64,000 nt of DNA, taken from Oricola indica. GTDB taxonomy: Bacteria > Pseudomonadota > Alphaproteobacteria > Rhizobiales > Rhizobiaceae. Both the position numbers and the translations under genes were made by a program. Of this stretch, positions 16,816 through 25,666 are shown piece by piece. The notes beneath the pieces are model-generated. The model saw nothing but the letters and a program-made list of their open reading frames with translations, did not search any database and was not told where the DNA came from. The DNA is taken from NCBI RefSeq assembly GCF_019966595.1, contig NZ_JAINFJ010000001.1:1090057-1154056 (forward strand), given 5' to 3'. Every line of letters starts with the position of its first letter. The first letter of the stretch is position 1.

Positions 16816-17019
16816 ATGTCTGAGCAGGATCAGGCCGATTTGCGGCTTGCGTTTGCGCGGTTGAAACAGGAACACGCCGACTACGACGCCGCCATCGAGG
16901 CAATGACGACAACCGGCTGTAACCGGATGCAGATCCAGCGCATGAAAAAGAAGAAGCTCGCCGTCAAGGACAAGCTTCAGCAACTTGAAGACCAGATCAT
17001 TCCGGACATTATCGCCTGA
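16816..17019 (+). CDS. YdcH/DUF465 family small protein
   Basis: 67 aa, with an AAGGAAG ribosome-binding site. It is a YdcH-type helical hairpin with [16 protein letters not shown] in the first helix and the conserved basic [22 protein letters not shown] in the second. It is divergent from its paralogue at 16455 and 22 bases upstream of purE, so it may be co-transcribed with purEK. Confidence 0.85.
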   Translation: MSEQDQADLRLAFARLKQEHADYDAAIEAMTTTGCNRMQIQRMKKKKLAVKDKLQQLEDQIIPDIIA

Positions 17020-17041
17020 CCGCAAAGAAACGATCCACGCA

Positions 17042-17539
17042 ATGACCAGCAAAGTCGCTATCATCATGGGCAGCCAGTCCGACTGGCCGACCATGCGCCA
17101 TGCCGCCGATGTCCTCGTCGAGCTGGACGTGCCCCACGAAGCCCGAATCGTATCCGCGCACCGCACGCCGGACCGCATGTATGAATTCGCAAAGACGGCG
17201 AAGGCCGAAGGTTTCGGCGTTATCATCGCCGGCGCCGGGGGCGCAGCGCACCTGCCTGGCATGACGGCATCGCTGACCCCCTTGCCGGTGCTCGGCGTAC
17301 CGGTTCATTCGAAGGCGCTTTCCGGCCAGGATTCACTACTCTCCATCGTGCAAATGCCGGCCGGCATACCGGTCGGGACGCTGGCGATCGGCAGGGCGGG
17401 CGCGACCAACGCCGGCCTGATGGCCGCAGCCATTCTCGCCCTTTCGGATCCGGAACTCGCAACCCGGCTGGATGAATGGCGCGCCGCCCGGACAAACGCG
17501 GTCGCCGATCAACCAACCGACGAGGATGCCGGCAAATGA
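17042..17539 (+). CDS. purE: N5-carboxyaminoimidazole ribonucleotide mutase
   Basis: 165 aa from ATG 17042; an upstream in-frame extension is rejected by family length. It has the class I PurE motifs [10 protein letters not shown] and [10 protein letters not shown], with [13 protein letters not shown] and the SVVQMP-like [17 protein letters not shown] loop. It moves the carboxyl group of N5-CAIR to form CAIR in purine synthesis. Its stop overlaps the purK start (ATGA), so the two steps are co-translated. Confidence 0.96.
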   Translation: MTSKVAIIMGSQSDWPTMRHAADVLVELDVPHEARIVSAHRTPDRMYEFAKTAKAEGFGVIIAGAGGAAHLPGMTASLTPLPVLGVPVHSKALSGQDSLLSIVQMPAGIPVGTLAIGRAGATNAGLMAAAILALSDPELATRLDEWRAARTNAVADQPTDEDAGK

Positions 17540-18618
17540 CCTTGCGCCGTGGCGCCACGATCGGGATCATAGGCGGTGGACAACTGGGGCGTATGCTTGC
17601 CATGGCCGCGGCGCGCCTCGGATTTCGAACCTGTGTGCTGGAACCGCAGGCGGATTGTCCCGCCGCGCAGGTTTGCAATGCGCAGATTACCGCCGCCTAT
17701 GACGATCTCGCGGCCCTAAAGGAACTCGCCCGCCGCTGCGATGTCGTGACATTCGAATTCGAGAACATCGATCTCGATGCCGCGCGCTGGCTGGAAACAG
17801 TCGCCGACCTGCGGCCCGGCGCCCTTGCGCTGGAAATCGCCCAGGATCGGCTCAACGAAAAAACCTTCCTCAACGAAGTCGGTATCAAGACCGTCGACTT
17901 TCGCGCCATCGCGGACGCCCCGGCGCTCGAGGCTGCGCTCGCGGAGTTCGGCGGGCGCGGCATCCTGAAGACCCGCCGCCTCGGCTATGACGGAAAGGGG
18001 CAAATCCGTTTCCGCGGCGAAGCCTCCGACCCGACACCCGCCGAGGCGCTCGAAGGCCTCGGCAATGCGCCGGTCATCCTGGAGGAATTCGCGCCGTTTT
18101 CCTGCGAGATTTCGGTGATCGCCGCACGCGTCGCCGATGGCACCGTCGTCTCCTTCGATCCGCCGCGCAATGTGCACGAGGACGGAATCCTGTCAACATC
18201 GACTGTGCCGAGCGCCGTCGAACCCTCCATCGAAATGGCCGCCCGCGACGCTGCCGCCAGGCTTGCCGGCGCGCTCTCCTATGTCGGCGTCCTCGGACTG
18301 GAGTTCTTCGTCATGGCGGACGGCAGCCTGCGCGCCAACGAGTTCGCGCCACGCGTTCACAACTCCGGGCATTGGACGGAGGCCGCCTGCACGGTTTCGC
18401 AATTCGAGCAACATATCCGCGCCATCGCCGGCTGGCCGCTCAGCGACGGCTCGCGCCACAGCGACTGCGTGATGGAAAACCTGATCGGCAGCGACATCGA
18501 CCGAGTTCCTGAACTCGCGAATGCGGCCGACACGCTGGTCCACGACTACGGCAAGGCCGAAATCCGCGACGGTCGAAAGATGGGCCATTTTACCCGGGTT
18601 CTTCCCCGCTCCGGTTGA
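17536..18618 (+). CDS. purK: N5-carboxyaminoimidazole ribonucleotide synthase
   Basis: 360 aa. ATP-grasp enzyme with the N-terminal [13 protein letters not shown]ossmann-like motif, [15 protein letters not shown]-binding loop, [15 protein letters not shown] and the metal-binding [15 protein letters not shown] segment. It makes N5-CAIR from AIR, bicarbonate and ATP, feeding PurE. Start ATG 17536 overlaps the purE stop. A hairpin terminator follows 43 bases after the stop. Confidence 0.96.
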   Translation: MTLRRGATIGIIGGGQLGRMLAMAAARLGFRTCVLEPQADCPAAQVCNAQITAAYDDLAALKELARRCDVVTFEFENIDLDAARWLETVADLRPGALALEIAQDRLNEKTFLNEVGIKTVDFRAIADAPALEAALAEFGGRGILKTRRLGYDGKGQIRFRGEASDPTPAEALEGLGNAPVILEEFAPFSCEISVIAARVADGTVVSFDPPRNVHEDGILSTSTVPSAVEPSIEMAARDAAARLAGALSYVGVLGLEFFVMADGSLRANEFAPRVHNSGHWTEAACTVSQFEQHIRAIAGWPLSDGSRHSDCVMENLIGSDIDRVPELANAADTLVHDYGKAEIRDGRKMGHFTRVLPRSG

Positions 18619-18661
18619 CATCCGGACACAATTGCGGTTATCCACCGCCCGACTGGTTTCG

Positions 18662-18682
18662 CGCGCCTTCCGGCGCGTTTTT
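18662..18682 (+). terminator. Rho-independent terminator of purEK
   Basis: CGCGCC-TTCC-GGCGCG stem-loop followed by TTTTTGTTT. It separates purEK from rpmJ, which starts 35 bases later. Confidence 0.85.
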
Positions 18683-18716
18683 GTTTGAGCCCGCGAAGGG
18701 CCACATAGGCGCTACA

Positions 18717-18842
18717 ATGAAGATCAAGAACTCGCTCAAGGCACTGAAGTCCCGCGACCGCAACAACCGGCTCGTCCGCCGCAAAGGCCGCGTGTACATC
18801 ATCAACAAGCAGAACCCGCGCTACAAGGCGCGCCAGGGCTGA
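18717..18842 (+). CDS. rpmJ: 50S ribosomal protein L36, zinc-independent type
   Basis: 41 aa. [17 protein letters not shown], then [16 protein letters not shown] and KARQG match the YkgO-type L36, which lacks the zinc-binding Cys/His of the other form. The start is fixed by family length. L31 in this window is also a cysteine-free form, so both of these often zinc-binding ribosomal proteins are of the zinc-sparing kind here. Confidence 0.95.
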   Translation: MKIKNSLKALKSRDRNNRLVRRKGRVYIINKQNPRYKARQG

Positions 18843-18900
18843 TCTGCCTGTTTGGCCATAAGGCCGTGGACTTCACGCAATTTTGCATTTGACGTTTGCG

Positions 18901-18924
18901 ATGCGGGAAATACCTTACCCGCAT
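18901..18924 (+). repeat. Inverted repeat over the start codon of the TPR gene
   Basis: ATGCGGG and CCCGCAT flank a 10-base centre that can add two more A-T pairs. The ATG start of the TPR gene (18923) lies in the 3' arm, so in RNA the start codon could be masked. No Shine-Dalgarno sequence is obvious before it. Confidence 0.4.
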
Positions 18925-19579
18925 GCAGACGTTTTTGCGCTTCGCAACCGTGACCGCCATTCTCGCGCTTTCCGCGCCCGCCCTCCATGCCCAGGAGTTC
19001 GAAGAACCCGGCATGGAAGAGCCATTGCCCGTTCCCGAAGAAAATCTGGCGCCCCAACCACCTGTCTATGACGACGTGCCTTTGGCAGCGGAGCCGGAGG
19101 GAACCAGGCTCGACGACCTGTTCGCCAAATTGAAGAAGGCGCGCGATCCGCGTCACGCGAAGACACTGGCCGACGGCATATGGTCGGAGTGGTTTCGCTC
19201 GGGCAGCGCCACCGTGGACCTGATGATGGGTTGGGCGAACGAAGCCTACGAGGCGAAGAAATACAATGTGGCGCTCGATTTCCTCGACCAGGTGATCATG
19301 CGCGCGCCGGATTTCACCGAAGGCTGGAACCGCAGGGCGACGCTGCATTACTCGATGGACAATTTCGCCAAGTCCATGACCGACATCAACAAGGTGCTCG
19401 AACTCGAACCGCGCCATTTCGGAGCTCTCGCCGGTATGGCGACGATTTTCGAAAGGACAGGCAACCAGCAAGCCGCCCTGCAGGCATGGTCCCGCGCGCT
19501 CGAGGTCTATCCGGCCATGCAATCGGCTCAACAGGCCGTGATCCGCCTGATCGACGAACTCGCCGCAGACCCAGTCTGA
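18923..19579 (+). CDS. Exported tetratricopeptide-repeat protein
   Basis: 218 aa from ATG 18923. The signal peptide (FLRFATVTAILALSAPALHA) is followed by a Glu/Pro-rich segment to residue ~65. About three to four TPR units follow, for example WANEAYEAKKYNVALDFLDQV, WNRRATLHYSMDNFAKSMTDIN and AGMATIFERTGNQQAALQAW. TPRs mediate protein-protein contact; the location is periplasmic. The alpha/beta hydrolase gene follows 34 bases downstream and may be co-transcribed. Confidence 0.85.
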   Translation: MQTFLRFATVTAILALSAPALHAQEFEEPGMEEPLPVPEENLAPQPPVYDDVPLAAEPEGTRLDDLFAKLKKARDPRHAKTLADGIWSEWFRSGSATVDLMMGWANEAYEAKKYNVALDFLDQVIMRAPDFTEGWNRRATLHYSMDNFAKSMTDINKVLELEPRHFGALAGMATIFERTGNQQAALQAWSRALEVYPAMQSAQQAVIRLIDELAADPV

Positions 19580-19613
19580 TATCCACATCCCGTTTCCGAA
19601 AGACCATCCACCG

Positions 19614-20648
19614 ATGAATCTCGTCTATGCGGCGCTCCTTTCACTGATCGCGCTGCTCATCTTCCTCGCCGCGGTGACCCGCGTTGGAGCGTGGTGGATC
19701 GAGCGCAGCTACCCGGCGCAGGGCGAGTTCGCGACGGTCAATAATACGCGCATGCATTACATATTCGACCGCGGCAACGGACAGACCGACCTGCCGCCGG
19801 TCGTCTTTCTTCACGGGGCGAGCGGCAATCTCAACGATCCGCGCGAAGCGTTCCTCGGCCAACTCGGCGGTCGCGCCGACCTTCTCTTCCTCGACCGTCC
19901 GGGCCACGGCTGGTCCGGGCGCGGCCCGAAGTCGAACGAGACCCCGGACGGCCAGGCCGCTACCGTCGCCGCGCTGATGGAGGAACTCGGCATCGAAAAG
20001 GCGGTGGTCGTCGGGCATTCCTTCGGTGGCGCGATCGCGGCCACCTTCGCGCTCAACCATCCCGGCAAGACCATCGGTACGCTGTTTCTTGCCCCCGTCA
20101 GCCATCCCTGGCCCGGCGGCGTCGACTGGTATTACGACCTGACGCCAGTCCCCGTGATCGGTCGCATATTCTCCGAGACGCTGGCGCTCCCCTTCGGCCT
20201 GATGCGGGTCAGGCCGGGAACCGAATGCGTCTTCACGCCGAACAGGCCTGCGGAAAATTATGTTGAGAGAACCGGCGTCGCACTGGTGCTGCGTCCATGG
20301 CATTTCCGTGCCAATGCAACCGACGTTGCACGGCTTCTGGACTACGTGACCAAGACCGCGCCGCTATATTCTCGCATCGAGACACCGGCTGTCGTGATCA
20401 CCGGCAACAAGGACGCCATCGTGCTGCCGCGCGTGCATTCGCTCGGACTTGAACGGGATCTCCCGAATGCCGAACTGGTCTGGATAGAGAATCTCGGCCA
20501 CAAGCCCGACTACGTCGCCACCGACCTCGCGGTCGCGGCGATCGAGAAACTCGCCGGCGCACCGCGCGACCTTCAGGCGATGGGCAAGGCGCTCGAAACA
20601 GAGATTGCCGGCGACAGGTTCGGCCCGGTCGAACGCTGTCTCGAGTAA
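19614..20648 (+). CDS. Membrane-anchored alpha/beta hydrolase
   Basis: 344 aa. One N-terminal membrane helix (residues ~4-24) anchors the hydrolase domain. The catalytic set is visible: oxyanion VFLHGASGN, nucleophile GHSFGG, acid in VITGNKDAIV and His in ENLGHKPDY. These enzymes hydrolyse esters, lactones or epoxides; the substrate is not evident. It ends 4 bases before the convergent pyruvate kinase stop. Confidence 0.88.
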   Translation: MNLVYAALLSLIALLIFLAAVTRVGAWWIERSYPAQGEFATVNNTRMHYIFDRGNGQTDLPPVVFLHGASGNLNDPREAFLGQLGGRADLLFLDRPGHGWSGRGPKSNETPDGQAATVAALMEELGIEKAVVVGHSFGGAIAATFALNHPGKTIGTLFLAPVSHPWPGGVDWYYDLTPVPVIGRIFSETLALPFGLMRVRPGTECVFTPNRPAENYVERTGVALVLRPWHFRANATDVARLLDYVTKTAPLYSRIETPAVVITGNKDAIVLPRVHSLGLERDLPNAELVWIENLGHKPDYVATDLAVAAIEKLAGAPRDLQAMGKALETEIAGDRFGPVERCLE

Positions 20649-20652
20649 GCCG

Positions 20653-22089
20653 TCAGATTCCGGACAGGCCGTCGGAGCCGATATAGGCGATCCGCAGCAT
20701 GTTGGTGGCACCGGGCGTGCGCAGCGGCACGCCGGCCGTGATGATGATCCGGTCGCCAGGTTTCGCGAACTCCTCCCGAAACGCGATGCGGGAGGCGCGA
20801 TCGACCATGTCGTCGAGATCGATCGCATCGTCTGTCACCACGCAGTGCAGGCCCCAGACCAGCGCAAGGCGACGAGCCGTCTCGATGACCGGCGAGAGCG
20901 CGATTACCGGCGTATCGGGCCGTTCGCGCGAGGCGCGTAGACCGGTGGTTCCCGATGACGTGTAGCAAACGATCGCCGAGAGATTGAGCGTATGCGCGAT
21001 CTGCCGGGCTGCCGCGGAAATCGCATCCGACCCCGTCGCTTCCGCCTCCGGGCGCTGCGCGTTCATGATCCCCTGGAACAGCGTATCGCGTTCGACCTTC
21101 TCGGCGATGCGCGACATCGTCGCGACGGCCTCCTCGGGATAGTCGCCCGCCGCCGATTCCGCCGACAGCATGACAGCGTCCGCGCCTTCGTAAACCGCCG
21201 TCGCCACATCGGAAACCTCGGCGCGGGTGGGCACAGGCGCCGAGATCATCGATTCCAGCATCTGTGTCGCGACCACGACCGGCTTGCCGGCCTTGCGCGC
21301 GGCGCGCGTGATCTGCTTCTGGATGCCCGGCACGGCTTCCAGCGGCATCTCCACACCGAGATCGCCGCGCGCCACCATGATCGCATCGGAAAGCTCGATG
21401 ATCTCGTCGAGGCGCTCGACGGCCTGCGGCTTCTCGATCTTCGACAACAGGCCGACGCGCCCGCGCGCGATCTTGCGCGCTTCCGCAAGATCGTCCGGCC
21501 TCTGGATGAAGGACAGAGCCACCCAGTCGATCTCTTCCTTGAGAACCGCGTCGAGATCGGCGCGGTCTTTTTCGGTCAGCGCCCCGACGCCCAGCGTGGT
21601 GTCGGGAAGGCTGACGCCCTTCTTGCTCGAAATCTTCGTGCCGGAGACGACCTTCGCAGTAATCGACTTGCCGTCTGACTTTTCGGCGATGAGTTCCAGC
21701 CGCCCGTCATCGACCAGTAGGCGATGGCCCGGCTGCACGGCTTCGAGGATTTCGGGATGGGGAAGCTTGACCCGGGTGGCATCGCCCGGCGCGTCATTGT
21801 CGTCGAAGGTGAAGGTCTGCCCCGGCTTGAGTTCGACCGTCGTGTCGGCAAATGTCCCGACGCGCAGTTTGGGACCCTGAAGGTCCGCGAGGATGCCGAT
21901 CGGACGCCCGACCTGCTTCTCAACGGCGCGAATCCGCTTCACGAGGTCACGCATCATGTCATGGCTGGAATGGCTCATATTGATGCGGAACACGTCGGCT
22001 CCGGCATTGTGCAGTTTCGAGATCATTTCCTCTGTCGAGGACGAAGGGCCAAGCGTCGCGAGAATCTTGACTTTGCGACCGCGTCTCAC
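20653..22089 (-). CDS. pyk: Pyruvate kinase
   Basis: 478 aa, GTG start. Landmarks are KILATLGPSS, VFRINMSHSSH, LADLQGPKLRVG, the catalytic-Lys segment LLSKIEKPQAVERLDEI, MVARGDLGVEMPLE and TQMLESMI. It converts phosphoenolpyruvate and ADP to pyruvate and ATP, the last step of glycolysis. Its GTG start overlaps the stop of the upstream DUF1036 gene by four bases (GTGA), so it is translated in coupling with it. Confidence 0.96.
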   Translation of the reverse strand: MRRGRKVKILATLGPSSSTEEMISKLHNAGADVFRINMSHSSHDMMRDLVKRIRAVEKQVGRPIGILADLQGPKLRVGTFADTTVELKPGQTFTFDDNDAPGDATRVKLPHPEILEAVQPGHRLLVDDGRLELIAEKSDGKSITAKVVSGTKISSKKGVSLPDTTLGVGALTEKDRADLDAVLKEEIDWVALSFIQRPDDLAEARKIARGRVGLLSKIEKPQAVERLDEIIELSDAIMVARGDLGVEMPLEAVPGIQKQITRAARKAGKPVVVATQMLESMISAPVPTRAEVSDVATAVYEGADAVMLSAESAAGDYPEEAVATMSRIAEKVERDTLFQGIMNAQRPEAEATGSDAISAAARQIAHTLNLSAIVCYTSSGTTGLRASRERPDTPVIALSPVIETARRLALVWGLHCVVTDDAIDLDDMVDRASRIAFREEFAKPGDRIIITAGVPLRTPGATNMLRIAYIGSDGLSGI

Positions 22090-22586
22090 TGGCCGTCTCC
22101 TTGTGTGATGAAGGGCTGTTCTGAGGCGGAGGTCGCCTCGGATTCGGGATCGTCCACGAGTTGGACCATCCAGTTCGTCTGGTTTCCGGTATCGTATTCG
22201 CGGAAGCCGGCTTTCTGGAAACCGCGCGCATAGCAGTCATTGACGCCGGTTATCTTGAATTGGAGTTCGGCGATGCACATGCTCACAGGCCCGTCCCAGC
22301 GACCGCCGCGCACGCCGTCCTCGGCGTAGAGGTAGTAATACCGCGACTCCAGCGGTCCCTCGATCAGCGTCTTGCAGGTCGAACCTTCGATGGCCCACCA
22401 CCCTTCCGTAATCCAACCCGCCCGGGCTCGGTAACCGATCGAGACGCCGACGAGATCCTGTGTTGCATTGCACACGCGAAAATCGGCCTGCGCCGTTCCC
22501 GGCTTTGCAATTGCCACCCCGACCGACATCAAAACCAGCCAGAAAAGTCGCACATAAATCGATTTATAGGAACGGCTTATCGGCAT
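22086..22586 (-). CDS. Exported DUF1036 protein
   Basis: 166 aa from ATG 22586. A signal peptide (FWLVLMSVGVAIAKPGTAQA) is followed by a DUF1036 domain with DFRVCNATQDLVGVSIGYR, the EGWWAIEGSTCKTL motif, YYYLYAEDG and KAGFREYDTG. Four cysteines in the mature part probably form disulfides in the periplasm. Function is unknown. The gene is coupled to pyk (GTGA overlap), an arrangement seen in rhizobia. Confidence 0.88.
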   Translation of the reverse strand: MPISRSYKSIYVRLFWLVLMSVGVAIAKPGTAQADFRVCNATQDLVGVSIGYRARAGWITEGWWAIEGSTCKTLIEGPLESRYYYLYAEDGVRGGRWDGPVSMCIAELQFKITGVNDCYARGFQKAGFREYDTGNQTNWMVQLVDDPESEATSASEQPFITQGDGQ

Positions 22587-22775
22587 TTCTGATGACGTTG
22601 GTATGACGCGAAACAAATCGGAATTCCTGTCGTGGTTTGTCGCATGGCAACACTTTATGTCAATGCAAAGCTGGAACACAGCGTTGTTTTCGCGATATTG
22701 GCGGTGTTCACCGGTCTTGAATGCGTCCGATCGCCGACGATATGGACCTTATCGACCTCAACCGGAGAACGCATC

Positions 22776-23084
<309 letters not shown>

Positions 23085-23093
23085 CGTCCGCGC

Positions 23094-24299
23094 TCAGGCG
23101 GGCGGCCAGGCGAAATCGTTCGCGCGCCCCGGCTTGGCGGCCGGCGGAACACCGTCTTCGACAAGACGATTGCGCGGCGATTTGGCTTGAAGCGGATTTT
23201 CCGGCCGGCGCTCCGCCACGGAGTGGATATCGCCAAGCAGTTCCGCGCCGCCATCGAGTTCCGGATCCGCGATGGGAATCGGGTCCATGCGCACGACCTC
23301 GTCCTCGACCTGCAGCGGCGGAAGCCGCAAGGTCGAATAGCTCTCCGGCGCAAGCACGGTGAGTAACGACGATGCGGCATCTCCGAACATCGCCTTGATC
23401 TGCCGCTCGACATAGAAAGCGAGCTTGCGCTTGCCGGCATTGGTGAAGTTGATGCCGTCGGAATTCCGCAGGCGGACTGTCTGGCCGTTGATGTCGGAGC
23501 CGCTCAGGACGAACGCGCCGTCCTGATCGACGAAACCGTCCCAAATATCGACGAATGACCCCCCGACCGCCTCGGCTGCCGTCCGGTAGAATTCGTTGAA
23601 GGCCAGAATGTCGGTGGACATGCTCTTGAACCGGTAGGGCGGACCGCCAACCCAGATCAGGGGCGTATTGCTCTTCTGCACGATACCCGCGAAACGCTCG
23701 ATACGAGCCTTGTATTCGCGTTCCCAGGCTTCGCTGCGCACCTTTTCGGTGCGCCCGTCCACGCGCATGGCCTGCCGGTCGTTGGAACCGATCATGGTCA
23801 CCACCAGCGCCGGTTTGACCTCCGCGATGATCCCTTCGATCGTGCCCGGCCAATCGTAATAGTCGTCACGCACGAATCCCGACGAACCGCTGGCGCGTGA
23901 TTCGATGACGATCGATTGCGCATCCTTGAAGGCTTCACGCAGCCCCTGCGCGAGACCGGACGCCGTGAAATCGCCGACGACGAGGATGACGAGCGCGTTT
24001 TCGAGTTTTTCGGGCGCGGGCTCCGGCGCCGGAGCGGCAGCGCGCTGCGGTTCTCGCGGCGCCACCCGGGCGCGCTTAACCTCGCGCTTGGGAACTTCCT
24101 GGATCTGTCGCGATTCCGTGTTGCGACGAAAGAGGAGGTCGATCAGCGAGCGCGGACGGACAAGCTTGTCCTCGTTCGACTGGGCGAGAGCCGCGCTCAC
24201 CCCAAGGAGCGGGCCCGGAAGACCGGTCGCGCCAGTCGAAAGAACCGCCATCGCCAGGAAAAGCGTGAGAAACGGCCGAACGAGAATACGCTTGAACAT
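23094..24299 (-). CDS. Exported DUF459/SGNH-hydrolase-like protein
   Basis: 401 aa from ATG 24299. A signal peptide precedes a Pro/Ala-rich linker (~40-100). The SGNH fold follows: block I VVGDFTASGLAQGL, block III MIGSNDRQ (GxND) and the C-terminal DGINFTNAGKRKLAFYVE. In catalytic SGNH enzymes the last block is DxxH; here the His position is Asn. DUF459 proteins are proposed to act on periplasmic glycans or esters. It is 40 bases downstream of the lytic transglycosylase gene, so a cell-wall role is plausible. Confidence 0.83.
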   Translation of the reverse strand: MFKRILVRPFLTLFLAMAVLSTGATGLPGPLLGVSAALAQSNEDKLVRPRSLIDLLFRRNTESRQIQEVPKREVKRARVAPREPQRAAAPAPEPAPEKLENALVILVVGDFTASGLAQGLREAFKDAQSIVIESRASGSSGFVRDDYYDWPGTIEGIIAEVKPALVVTMIGSNDRQAMRVDGRTEKVRSEAWEREYKARIERFAGIVQKSNTPLIWVGGPPYRFKSMSTDILAFNEFYRTAAEAVGGSFVDIWDGFVDQDGAFVLSGSDINGQTVRLRNSDGINFTNAGKRKLAFYVERQIKAMFGDAASSLLTVLAPESYSTLRLPPLQVEDEVVRMDPIPIADPELDGGAELLGDIHSVAERRPENPLQAKSPRNRLVEDGVPPAAKPGRANDFAWPPA

Positions 24300-24339
24300 C
24301 ACGGTCAAAATCCCTGGCGCATCATGCGCGGCGGCGTCT

Positions 24340-25554
24340 TCATTTTCGCAGCACTTTTAGCAACTCCATCGACGCATAGCCATCCCGCTCCAGGCCGTAC
24401 CGCTCCTGGAACGACAGGATCGCACTGCGCGATTCCGGTCCGATCTTTCCGTCGATCTCGCCACCATAGAACCCGGCGCTCTTCAACCGCTTCTGCAATT
24501 CCTCGCTTTCGGAGATGCTGAGCCGGGTGAAAGGTCGTTTCCAATCCTTGCGCGGTCCGGGGAAGCCGGCGATCTGGTCGGCGAGCATGCCCACGGCGAG
24601 CGCATATTTGTCGGCATTGTTGTAGCGCTTGATGACGAAGAAGTTCTTCACCATAAGGAAGGCCGGACCGTCGCGCCCCTGCAGGACCTTCAACTCCGCC
24701 GATTGCCCCGGACGTGGAAACGGCTTCCCGTTGGCGCGCGTAACGCCGATGGACGCCCATTTGGACAGCGACATCGACCCGCCGGGAAATTTCCGGCCCG
24801 GCGGCAGGGTCACCTCGTAGCCCCAGGTCTCGCCTTTCTGCCAGCCATTGCGGCGCAAGAGATTGGCGGCCGTCCACAGGGCGTCGGGAACCGAGTTCCA
24901 GATATCGCGGCGCCCGTCGCGGTCGCCGTCGACGGCATAGGCGATATAGCTGGTCGGGATGAACTGGGTATGTCCCATGGCGCCGGCCCACGAACCCATC
25001 AGCCCGTCGCGCGAAACATCGCCGCTCTGCAGGATCTTGAGAGCGCCGATCAATTGTCCGCGCGCATATTTCGCGCGCCGGCGGTCGGCATAGGCCAGTG
25101 TCGCGAGCGCCTGCGGCACGTAATGGAGCCGGTCACGGCGTTTGAGGAATTCGCCGTAATCGGATTCCATCGACCAGATCGCCAGCACGATATGCTTGTC
25201 GACGCCGGTGCTCCGCTCGATCGAATTGAGCAGGCGACCATATTTGCGCAGCATCTGGCGCCCGGTCGCGACGGAACGCTCGTGTACGCGCCCGTCGATA
25301 TACTGCCAGGCTTCGTCGCGAAATTCGGGTTGGAACCGCGCCTTTTCGAGAACCGCGGGGTCCGGGTCGGTGATCCCCGCAAAAGCGCGGTCATAGACGG
25401 AAGGTGAAATACCGCGGGCGATCGCCGTTCCGCGAAAATCGCCGATCCATCGCTGGAAGCCGGCATCCGCGAAAGCAGATGCGGTAAAAGGTGCGAGAAG
25501 TGCCGCAGCGGCGACAACGATCCCAGCGTGCCGGATACCGGGGACGAGAGGCAT
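24340..25554 (-). CDS. Lytic murein transglycosylase with peptidoglycan-binding domain (MltB/SLT_2 type)
   Basis: 404 aa from ATG 25554, with an AAGGAG site. A signal peptide is followed by the SLT_2 domain: WSMESDYGEFL with the catalytic Glu, GALKILQSGDVSRDGLMGSWAGAMGHTQFIPTSY and NGWQKGETWGYEV. Residues ~340-404 form a PG_binding_1 domain (LQKRLKSAGFYGGEIDGKIGP). It cleaves peptidoglycan non-hydrolytically in the periplasm. It is probably in one transcript with the DUF459 gene downstream. Confidence 0.93.
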   Translation of the reverse strand: MPLVPGIRHAGIVVAAAALLAPFTASAFADAGFQRWIGDFRGTAIARGISPSVYDRAFAGITDPDPAVLEKARFQPEFRDEAWQYIDGRVHERSVATGRQMLRKYGRLLNSIERSTGVDKHIVLAIWSMESDYGEFLKRRDRLHYVPQALATLAYADRRRAKYARGQLIGALKILQSGDVSRDGLMGSWAGAMGHTQFIPTSYIAYAVDGDRDGRRDIWNSVPDALWTAANLLRRNGWQKGETWGYEVTLPPGRKFPGGSMSLSKWASIGVTRANGKPFPRPGQSAELKVLQGRDGPAFLMVKNFFVIKRYNNADKYALAVGMLADQIAGFPGPRKDWKRPFTRLSISESEELQKRLKSAGFYGGEIDGKIGPESRSAILSFQERYGLERDGYASMELLKVLRK

Positions 25555-25666
25555 GACTGTCACTCCTTTCAAGGTTGATGTTTCAATCCGTGCCGCGCCG
25601 GCGTCCGGGTCACCTTGCTGTTGAGCAAGTATCGCCCGATTCGATGGCATAATTTCGGCACGCTCG

